Shown in pieces: positions 1-6,142 of a DNA stretch of 6,363 nucleotides; the stretch's first letter is position 1; each line of letters starts with the position of its first letter. The stretch spans positions 1 through 6,363 of the forward strand of contig CAMNGO010000120.1 in the NCBI GenBank assembly GCA_946538445.1. The letters run 5' to 3'. Source of the DNA: an uncultured Lachnospiraceae bacterium. Lineage in GTDB: Bacteria; Bacillota; Clostridia; Lachnospirales; Lachnospiraceae. The notes below the pieces were generated by a model. It was given only the letters and a program-made list of their open reading frames with translations. It was not told the DNA's origin and did no database searches. A program made the position numbers and the translations under genes.

Positions 1-29
1 CTAATTCCCTGGTGCATGCCGGAAAGCTA

Positions 30-87
30 CTATAAATCCACCGAGGATGGTTCTCGTAGTCGAGAACCATCCTCGGTGGATTCATAG
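30..87 (-). terminator. Long hairpin closing the efflux operon (probable terminator, possibly bidirectional)
   Basis: Bases 35-56 pair perfectly with 61-82 (22 bp) around a 4-base loop at 57-60. The stem extends outward to 30/87 through one position (34/83), which is A-C in a plus-strand RNA but U-G in a minus-strand RNA, so the 27-pair stem is continuous only in the efflux-operon transcript. It begins 26 bases after the stop codon of the last gene. There is no U-run directly after the stem on the minus strand. On the plus strand the stem is followed by U-rich sequence (88-106, ending in six Ts), so it could also stop a converging transcript from the left. The hairpin is certain; its role as a terminator is inference. 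An unusually long REP-like palindrome is the alternative. Confidence 0.65.
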
Positions 88-113
88 AAATATTATTTCG
101 TTTTTTAGGGAGA

Positions 114-1397
114 TCACACAAAACCTTTCAGGGCGGCCTGGTAATTTAGGACGGCGGCGGAGGCGGTGATTTGGGACATGTTGGCCTTTGCTTCGGAGGC
201 GATGTACTGGACCAGGGCGGCGGAGTACTCGCTGTTTCCGACTGTTCCTACGGCGTAGCTTCTTTCGGCCTGGCCTTTTTGTCTGGCCGCGAGGGCATAA
301 CCTGCCTGGGCGGCTGCATTATCGGCTTCTGCTTTGATAACGGTGTTGTAGAGGTCGGACATGGAGACATTGAGGTTTTCACGGGCTTCGTTTCGGCTGA
401 TGTCTGTTTTTGTATAGCCTGTGATGTTTTTGTCTACTGTGCCCTGGGCTGTACCATAGGCAACGTTATGAAGTCGGGCCTCGGCTATGTCGTTATCCAG
501 ATTTCTGGTGTAGATGTATCCCTGATCGTAAGGGGGCATGGCACCGATGGAGACATTGGCACAGTTGGAGGAATTCCAGCCGAGGATCAGGGCCATCTTA
601 TCTCGTATGCTCCGCATATTTTCCTTATTCTTGTTAAGGTTTATCGTGAAGGATTTGAGATCGGCCTCAGCTTTTTTCACCTGAAGATCCGTAGCCATGC
701 CGACAGCCCGGGACCTGAGTGTTGCATCATAAACTGTCTGATACATGTCCACCTGCTTCTGATACATTTTTTCAAGTTCGGCAAGTGACTGATATCCGAT
801 AAATGCCGCGTTCATGCCGATAATAACGGATACTTTGCTGCCATGCGTATTCATTTTTATCTTGTTTACGGTGCTTGTCAGACCGCTTTCGGCGCTGGAT
901 TTTGCCACATGCAGGGTGTCTGTGGATTTACTGCTGCTGATCATAGCACTGATCATCTTTATGGACTGATCATAGGCTTCCTTTTCGGCTGCATTGCTTG
1001 TGTTGTTTTTTTTGTCTTTAAGATCAGCTATAACGCCGTTTAAATCCTCTATGGAGCCGGTCAGACTGTCCACTATGGTGTTCATGTCAACGGCAATATT
1101 GTCTATGGCGGCATACTGCTGCTGTGCAACTACGCTTCTGTACTCCACCAGATTTACAATCTCATCGTAATCGATGACATCGTCCTGAAGTCTTGCCCAG
1201 GTGGCGTCGTCCATACCGTTGGGGCGTCCCTGGGAGTCCACTCCGGTGAGACTCTGCTGCTCGGTATATGGGTCATGCACCGGCACCAGGGTTCTGGTTC
1301 CGGGCTTAGGGTCTGATGCCGCCAATGCTGCATTGCAGGACATCATAACCAGAGTCAACGCAATGCCTGCTGCAAACCCAATATTGTTTCTCTTCAT
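114..1397 (-). CDS. Secreted TolC-like efflux protein (second of tandem pair), possible lipoprotein
   Basis: A 427-residue protein, probably the outer conduit of the RND pump. The start at 1397 is chosen because AGAGGTG lies 5 bases upstream and the signal peptide then begins MKRNN; an in-frame ATG at 1427 has no ribosome binding site. The hydrophobic core (about residues 8-19) leads to either a signal peptidase I site after ALA (residue 26) or a lipobox-like MMSC with Cys21. Seen in order: a motif around Trp67 (WARL then DYDEI, 67-80) shared with the neighbouring gene; a charged helical stretch (about 105-160) longer than in the neighbour; a TolC repeat hallmark VGMATDLQVKKAEADL (232-247); LGW at 272-274; and a second repeat hallmark around 381-398 (YAVGTVGNSEYSAAL). 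This duplicated long-helix pattern is typical of the outer membrane efflux protein family. Only short loops (about 183-191 and 322-339) lie where membrane-spanning beta-hairpins would be expected. It follows the first TolC-like gene after 143 bases with no terminator between them. Substrate is unknown. Confidence 0.82.
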   Translation of the reverse strand: MKRNNIGFAAGIALTLVMMSCNAALAASDPKPGTRTLVPVHDPYTEQQSLTGVDSQGRPNGMDDATWARLQDDVIDYDEIVNLVEYRSVVAQQQYAAIDNIAVDMNTIVDSLTGSIEDLNGVIADLKDKKNNTSNAAEKEAYDQSIKMISAMISSSKSTDTLHVAKSSAESGLTSTVNKIKMNTHGSKVSVIIGMNAAFIGYQSLAELEKMYQKQVDMYQTVYDATLRSRAVGMATDLQVKKAEADLKSFTINLNKNKENMRSIRDKMALILGWNSSNCANVSIGAMPPYDQGYIYTRNLDNDIAEARLHNVAYGTAQGTVDKNITGYTKTDISRNEARENLNVSMSDLYNTVIKAEADNAAAQAGYALAARQKGQAERSYAVGTVGNSEYSAALVQYIASEAKANMSQITASAAVLNYQAALKGFV

Positions 1398-1402
1398 AAA
1401 TT

Positions 1403-1409
1403 CACCTCT
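1403..1409 (-). promoter_or_regulatory. Ribosome binding site deciding the start at 1397
   Basis: The minus strand reads AGAGGTG, then AATTT, then ATG. This Shine-Dalgarno-like sequence sits 5 bases before the ATG at 1397. No comparable site precedes the in-frame ATG at 1427, so the shorter protein beginning MKRNN is preferred. Confidence 0.75.
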
Positions 1410-1540
1410 ATAGAAGCCTTTTTGCATCTGTCACATAAACTTGAATCAAATCGGCTCAATGAAATAGGACAATATTTCCTTTCAACATCCCCTATCTATC
1501 TTAGGAGATTAAAGGTCACCACATATGTCAACTCAGCTTT

Positions 1541-2746
1541 TTATGATGTCTGGTTGGTTCCGGTTCCGGCGAGACCGTCTCTGTAAGATATGTAAGTAAA
1601 GTAAGCTGACTGAAGTGCATACTTCTTAAGCTCAGTGTTTAATTTGGAGGCTTCCAGATTAAACTGTGCGTTCTCAAGCTCTCTTGCACTGTTGGAGCCG
1701 GTAGCGTAGCCTCTTGTCACCTGATTCAGGGTCTCTGTCAGGTTCATCTCATCCAGCTGCTGCTTCAGAAGTTCGTTCTGGGCTGTCAGGAGTGAATTGT
1801 AAACTGAAGTCATGTCTGACTGCACCTGGTTCTGATCGCTGCTCAGAGTAAGGGTAGCGCTGCTGGCGGTACCGTCCCCTTCTGCCAATGCAAGCTTCTT
1901 CTCGTCTATGGCGAGGACGTAGCTGTTTCCGTAGGCCTTGGAGATGTCTTCCTGAAGGTTGATGGAATTAACCATTTCATCCGTAACTTCCGGAACCGCA
2001 CAGATAAGAGGCTCCGCATCATACCTCCAGCCAAGGTTTACAAGTACTGTCTGTTTGTTCTTTATCTGGTCGGATAATGCTTTCTGAAGTGCTGTTTCAT
2101 CATCCTTCAGAGTCTTCTCTGCCTTAAGAACATCAAGCTCGGTTCCGGTTCCGACCTGGAGCTTACGCTGTGCCTGTTCAAGAAGGTTCTTATCATTATT
2201 AACAGTGATTTCATAAAGCTTTGAGTTAAGCTCTGAGGTATAAATGCCGATTATCTTCTGCTTAATGGCTTCGGCTGTCTGAACCTCGGTTTTCTGATAG
2301 CCTTTTGTAACTATCTCTCTGTCGGAATTCTGAATTGTTGTATCAACGCTTGCAAGTGCAGTTTTTCTTGTAAGCTCGGCAGAAGCATCCTGTGCGTCAC
2401 TGATTCCGATTGAATTCGAGTAAGTAGTCTCTATGTTGTTGATAACATCATCGTAGGTAAGGTCATAGGTTCCGCCATTGTCATTGTCCCTGTAGTTTAT
2501 CCATAAGGAAGAAACGGTAGGATTGTATTCATGCACAAGATCTCTTATCTCATCCCAGGTCAGCACGTTATCTCTTAACTTAGCCCATTCTTCCTCAGAT
2601 CTTTCCCTTTCGTAGGAGGTCTGCTTGGGGGCCTTGTCAACCTTAGCCTTTGGGGCTGCCAATGCTGTCACCGCAGCCGGAGCAATTGACTCCATAAGCA
2701 TTACCCCCACCAGGACTACAGCCAGTTTTTTTCCACTCAGTTTCAT
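1541..2746 (-). CDS. Secreted TolC-like efflux protein (first of tandem pair)
   Basis: A 401-residue exported protein of the TolC / outer membrane efflux protein family, expected to form a helical tunnel docking on the MFP-RND pump encoded upstream. The signal peptide is clear: KLSGKK, a hydrophobic core, and a likely cut after ALA at residue 30. A Lys/Pro-rich linker follows. Then comes the Trp54 motif (WAKLRDNVLTWDEI, 54-67), leading into VHEYNP (71-76), which matches the start of the first TolC repeat. Repeat hallmarks are VGTGTELDVLKAEKTL (198-213), LGW (238-240) and GYATGSNSARELENAQFNL (346-364), all in long, charged, Gln/Leu-rich helices. The inter-helix breaks (about 134-150 and 290-304) are short. 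The mature protein is about 370 residues, against about 470 for E. coli TolC. Family is confident; absence of a beta-barrel is inferred from length and composition. Overall similarity to the neighbouring TolC-like protein is low outside these motifs, so the two are old paralogues or functionally distinct. AGAGGAG precedes the start with 7-base spacing. Confidence 0.88.
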   Translation of the reverse strand: MKLSGKKLAVVLVGVMLMESIAPAAVTALAAPKAKVDKAPKQTSYERERSEEEWAKLRDNVLTWDEIRDLVHEYNPTVSSLWINYRDNDNGGTYDLTYDDVINNIETTYSNSIGISDAQDASAELTRKTALASVDTTIQNSDREIVTKGYQKTEVQTAEAIKQKIIGIYTSELNSKLYEITVNNDKNLLEQAQRKLQVGTGTELDVLKAEKTLKDDETALQKALSDQIKNKQTVLVNLGWRYDAEPLICAVPEVTDEMVNSINLQEDISKAYGNSYVLAIDEKKLALAEGDGTASSATLTLSSDQNQVQSDMTSVYNSLLTAQNELLKQQLDEMNLTETLNQVTRGYATGSNSARELENAQFNLEASKLNTELKKYALQSAYFTYISYRDGLAGTGTNQTS

Positions 2747-2753
2747 TTAAAAT

Positions 2754-2760
2754 CTCCTCT
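2754..2760 (-). promoter_or_regulatory. Ribosome binding site of the first TolC-like gene, next to a hairpin
   Basis: The minus strand reads AGAGGAG followed by 7 bases and ATG. The site starts only three bases after the base of the 2764-2800 hairpin, so folding, termination or ribosome occupancy at one could affect the other. Confidence 0.8.
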
Positions 2761-2763
2761 TCA

Positions 2764-2800
2764 AAAATATCCCGAAAAAGCTGCTTTTCCGGGATATTTT
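2764..2800 (-). terminator. Intra-operon hairpin: probable terminator/attenuator between RND and TolC-like genes
   Basis: Arms 2764-2774 and 2790-2800 pair perfectly (AAAATATCCCG). The inner bases 2776-2780 and 2784-2788 pair again around a 3-base loop. The one irregular position (2775/2789) is A-C on the plus strand but U-G on the minus strand, giving a continuous 17-pair stem only in the operon transcript. The minus strand ends GGGATATTTTTGA, so the U-run overlaps the foot of the stem. This fits an intrinsic terminator, probably leaky, because the downstream genes need read-through or their own promoter. An RNA-stabilising or processing hairpin that adjusts the ratio of pump to TolC-like protein is the alternative. 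It lies 106 bases after the RND stop codon and just before the next ribosome binding site. Confidence 0.72.
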
Positions 2801-2906
2801 CATTTCTGAATCAATGTTTCCTGCCCGATTTTTGAATCACAGCATCATTTTCTTTAAAAATCTGTACCATTCTTAAAACCAATGGTGGAAACAGTGCTTT
2901 TTCAAA

Positions 2907-5900
2907 TCAGTCCGGGAAGCCTTCGGTAAAATCACCTTTATCTTCCAGCTTCTCTTCCAAATCTTCATCACCTGTAGGGTCATCGTCAGGTGTGCCGTAG
3001 CGTTCCCATTCCGCCGCTGCTTTCTTCTGGTAGTATTCCGCCGGATTCTTACCTTCCATGTATCCTGCGCTCGGAACCTCCATATCTACATTCTTTTTCT
3101 TCTTATCCATTACGGTGTAGTAAATAGGAAGTACCAGGAGAGCCAGGATGGTGGAAGCCGTAAGACCGCCTATATCTACTATTGCAAGACCTCTCATCAT
3201 TTCACCGTTATCACCGATACCCAAAGCCATAGGTATCATGGAAAGAACAGTGGTGAGGGTTGTCATAAGGATAGGTCTCAGTCTCGTTGCACCGGCTTCT
3301 ATAAGGGCACGACGCCTCGGCATACCCATTCTGTACTGGTTTACGGTATCTACATAAAGGATACCGTTATTAACAACCGTACCAACCAGCATCATAAATC
3401 CAAGGAGCGAAACCATTGAGATAGATGCATCTGTAAGCCACAAAAGTGCAAAGGAACCGATAAGTGCCAAAGGAAGTGTTGTCATAACCATGAAGGAGAA
3501 TCTCATGGACTCGAACTGCGCTGCCATTACTACCCAGATAAGGAAAACCGCGATAACCAGCGCTACTCCAAAGGACGCAAACTCTTCCTGCTGTGACTGA
3601 TCGGAAGAATTTATTGCCATAGTAACACCATTCGTAAGATACTTGGAGATAACCTCATTATTGATACGCATTCTGGACCCGTTGTCTGCATTAGTGGTAT
3701 AGTTTGCTGTTATGGTTGCCCTATACTTTTTGTTTTCTCTTGAAATTGAAGCAGGTGAATCCTCAAATACAACATCGCTGATATCCTTGAGCTGTACCTC
3801 CGCACCTTTCGGAGTTGTCAGGAATACATCCTTGATCTTTTCAACATCATCAAACTCATCCTTAGGATATTCAACCATGACATCGGTGTTCTGTCCGTCT
3901 ATACGCATGGTCATGGCTTTTTTACCGGAAACCATATTGTATAGCAGATTTCCGACGGTCTGCGGTGTCAGGCCTTCTGCGTTAGCCTTTATAGGATCCA
4001 CATGTATCTTGACAAGGGGAGCCGCATTCTCCAAAGACGAGTGTACTGACGTAACATCATTCCTTGTCTGAAGCTCTTCCACTATTTCCTTGGAGGCCTG
4101 TTTCAGATTTTTGTAGTTTGAAGACTGGATGATGACTTCATAGGTATCCTTTGCCGTCGACATGCTGGACATGGAATTATCGGCCTTTACAGAAACCACC
4201 GCATCCGGAAAACCGTCGAAAAGCTTCCGATAGTAGGTTGCTTTATCCTTTGTCTTCATGCTCCTGTTCTTGATAAGCTCCACATTGACGTTAGAACTGC
4301 TTCCGTAATACATGGACTGGATGCCTGAACCGCCTGAGGATACTCTGTAGCTTTTGGTATCCGGATCCTGAGAAACCACATCCTCTATCTGATGCAGCAT
4401 CTTATCTATCTCATCTATCTTGAGACCGGATCTTGTTTTCAGGGTGATGGTCAGCTTACCGTTATCGGTTGCCGGCATCATCTCAACCTTGATGTATTTC
4501 AATAATCCCAGTGAAGCGATGAAAATGGCTATTGAAATGATAAGCACCAAAACTCTATGGTTAAGGAACTTATCGATTATAACGCGATAGGCTACCTGCA
4601 TTCTCTGTATAATATTATGTACCGGGGCATGATTATTCTCCTTCGGCCTATACATAACAAAGCAGAGAGGCACAATTGAAACCGCCGAAATAAGGGATGA
4701 AAGCATACAGAACACGATGGTAAAACCCAGGGGTCCGAAGAACTGTCCCATGAGTCCCTTCATGAAACCAAGCGGAAGGAAAACCACGCAGGTAGTAAGA
4801 GTTGAACCAAGAACCGACTCACCTACAGTTTGTATAGACTCAATGGCTGCAGTCTGTCTTGTTTTTAAACCTACTGTACTATACTTATCCATGGCCCTGA
4901 AGCAGGCTTCAAGTACAACGATGGAGTTATCAACCATCATACCTACACCGAGAACCAGGGCTGACATAGTTACCATATTAAGGGAATATCCCATTGCCCA
5001 CATGGATACAAGCGCAGTAAGAATGGACAGAGGGATGGAAGTTCCTACAATAAGAGAAGCCTTCAGGTCTCCAAAGAACAAAATGATTATGATCATGGAG
5101 ATGATAACGGCTGCGACCATGGTCTCAAAAACGGAGGTAAGAGAGCTCCTGATGCTGTCGGCATCATCATCGATTATACGGATTTTCAGGTTCTCATCTC
5201 TTGATTCCAGCTCTTTGATAAGATTTTTAGCCTGATTAGACATGGAAACCGCAGACTCACTCTGTTTCTTGGTGAGATCCAGCATGATGGTATCCTGTCC
5301 ATTGTATCTTCCGATAGCTTCCCTATCCTTCAGGCTTAAGTTTATCCTTGCAATATCACTGAGATATACCGTATTTCCATTTCCTGTTGTGATGGGGATG
5401 CTCTCAAGTGCTTTTACCATATCATAGGTTTCACCTGTTGAAACAGAAAGCTTCTGTGTTCCTACGTAAGTAGTTCCGGCAGGCATCGAGAAATCCGCCG
5501 CTGCAACGGTAGATGCCACGGTAGACATGCTGAGGTTATACTGCCTGAGCTTATCCGGCTTTATCTCAATGCTTACATACTGCTTTTGTCCGCCGGAAAG
5601 GGATACACTGGCTACAGTTCCAAGGCTTTCAAATTCAGGAGAAATATCATTTTCAACATAGTTATACATATTATCCTGAGCAGGATTCTCTATAGAAAGG
5701 CTGAGGGAGGGCTGCTCGTTAATATTCATGGTAAGGACATCAGGATCCTTGGCACCCTCCGGAAATTCCACCTTTACCCGGTCTATTTTCTTTTTCAGCT
5801 CATCATAAGCCTTGTCTATATTAGTACCATACTCATACTGGACTATGGTGAAACCATAGTTTTCCGAGGATCTGGACTGAACAGTTTTTACATCTGAAAG

Positions 5901-6122
5901 AACTGAAACTCCCTCTTCTATAGGGGTTGATATAAGCTCATCGATATCTTCGGGAGACGCTCCATTAAAGGTTGTGGTGATGATGATTACCGGAACATCG
6001 ATGTTTGACATAAGCTCCATCTTTTGATTAATAAGGGACATTATGCCGAAAAATATGAGACTGATAACTACCAGGAGGGTGGTAACCGGTCTTCTGATGA
6101 CAAATTCGGTTATTTTTTGCAT
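2907..6122 (-). CDS. HAE-type RND family efflux transporter
   Basis: A full-length (1071-residue) inner-membrane pump of the RND superfamily, which expels hydrophobic or amphiphilic compounds using an ion gradient. The start at 6122 is preferred over the ATG at 6128 because the AGGAAGGAG site ends 7 bases before 6122 but only 1 base before 6128. The protein then begins MQKITEFVIRRP, as family members commonly do. TM1 is at about 12-30, followed by the first porter loop with FNGASPEDID and IEEGVSVL. TM2-TM6 cover about 330-490, including TM4 GVGMMVDNSIVVLEA. TM7 is at about 525-543, then the second large loop. TM8-TM12 cover about 850-1005, with TM10 GTVVNNGILYVD and the RLRPILMTTLTTVLSMIPMALG hallmark at 947-968. 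This duplicated 12-TM design matches AcrB-like proteins in length. In TM4 only one of AcrB's two aspartates is present (Asp398 then Asn399), and Asn918 replaces the TM10 lysine. A 66-residue acidic cytoplasmic tail (1006-1071) follows TM12. It lies 20 bases after the adaptor gene. Substrate cannot be deduced; SwrC-like pumps are the nearest named type I can suggest. Confidence 0.97.
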   Translation of the reverse strand: MQKITEFVIRRPVTTLLVVISLIFFGIMSLINQKMELMSNIDVPVIIITTTFNGASPEDIDELISTPIEEGVSVLSDVKTVQSRSSENYGFTIVQYEYGTNIDKAYDELKKKIDRVKVEFPEGAKDPDVLTMNINEQPSLSLSIENPAQDNMYNYVENDISPEFESLGTVASVSLSGGQKQYVSIEIKPDKLRQYNLSMSTVASTVAAADFSMPAGTTYVGTQKLSVSTGETYDMVKALESIPITTGNGNTVYLSDIARINLSLKDREAIGRYNGQDTIMLDLTKKQSESAVSMSNQAKNLIKELESRDENLKIRIIDDDADSIRSSLTSVFETMVAAVIISMIIIILFFGDLKASLIVGTSIPLSILTALVSMWAMGYSLNMVTMSALVLGVGMMVDNSIVVLEACFRAMDKYSTVGLKTRQTAAIESIQTVGESVLGSTLTTCVVFLPLGFMKGLMGQFFGPLGFTIVFCMLSSLISAVSIVPLCFVMYRPKENNHAPVHNIIQRMQVAYRVIIDKFLNHRVLVLIISIAIFIASLGLLKYIKVEMMPATDNGKLTITLKTRSGLKIDEIDKMLHQIEDVVSQDPDTKSYRVSSGGSGIQSMYYGSSSNVNVELIKNRSMKTKDKATYYRKLFDGFPDAVVSVKADNSMSSMSTAKDTYEVIIQSSNYKNLKQASKEIVEELQTRNDVTSVHSSLENAAPLVKIHVDPIKANAEGLTPQTVGNLLYNMVSGKKAMTMRIDGQNTDVMVEYPKDEFDDVEKIKDVFLTTPKGAEVQLKDISDVVFEDSPASISRENKKYRATITANYTTNADNGSRMRINNEVISKYLTNGVTMAINSSDQSQQEEFASFGVALVIAVFLIWVVMAAQFESMRFSFMVMTTLPLALIGSFALLWLTDASISMVSLLGFMMLVGTVVNNGILYVDTVNQYRMGMPRRRALIEAGATRLRPILMTTLTTVLSMIPMALGIGDNGEMMRGLAIVDIGGLTASTILALLVLPIYYTVMDKKKKNVDMEVPSAGYMEGKNPAEYYQKKAAAEWERYGTPDDDPTGDEDLEEKLEDKGDFTEGFPD

Positions 6123-6129
6123 TATCATG

Positions 6130-6138
6130 CTCCTTCCT
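6130..6138 (-). promoter_or_regulatory. Ribosome binding site deciding the RND start at 6122
   Basis: The minus strand reads AGGAAGGAG, then CATGATA, then ATG. Spacing to the ATG at 6122 is 7 bases; the upstream ATG at 6128 is only one base from the site, too close for efficient initiation. The site sits in the 20-base gap after the adaptor stop codon, so the two genes are probably co-transcribed. Confidence 0.75.
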
Positions 6139-6142
6139 GATA

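Noticed and set aside
1..35. Possible end of a converging plus-strand gene (TAA at 33-35, or another frame)
   Set aside because: All three plus-strand frames meet a stop near here, and about 11 codons are too few to identify a protein. The T-rich tract after the hairpin makes a converging gene possible, but it is not supported.
1..85. Minus-strand frame from ATG at 85-83 running open through the hairpin to the window edge
   Set aside because: There is no ribosome binding site upstream (A-rich sequence only) and the frame is mostly encoded by the palindrome, so it is not credible as a gene start.
171..788. 205-codon plus-strand open frame inside the second TolC-like gene
   Set aside because: It is antisense to a well-supported gene, has a Gly/Cys/Val-rich composition with no recognisable domain, and has no clear ribosome binding site. 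It arises from the codon bias of the opposite strand.
1398..1540. Promoter between the two TolC-like genes (exact TTGACA at 1526-1531 on the minus strand)
   Set aside because: No acceptable -10 box lies 16-18 bases downstream; the nearest TTTAAT is only 12 bases away. The small GAAATA/TATTTC inverted repeat at 1461-1478 is too weak to call a terminator.
1556..2158. Repeated 13-mer ggttccggttccg occurring twice in the first TolC-like gene
   Set aside because: Both copies encode Gly-Thr-Gly-Thr with the same codons. This is adequately explained by coding constraint.
2801..2906. Promoter or extra regulatory hairpin between the RND stop and the internal terminator-like hairpin
   Set aside because: Only poor matches were found (TTGGTT with TTTAAA at 18 bases), plus a 6-bp inverted repeat ACCATT/AATGGT (2866-2886) with a 9-base loop. 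None is strong enough to report as a feature.
4717..5235. 172-codon plus-strand open frame antisense to the RND gene
   Set aside because: It lies entirely within conserved RND coding sequence, including TM4 and neighbouring helices. The translation looks like a reverse-strand shadow.
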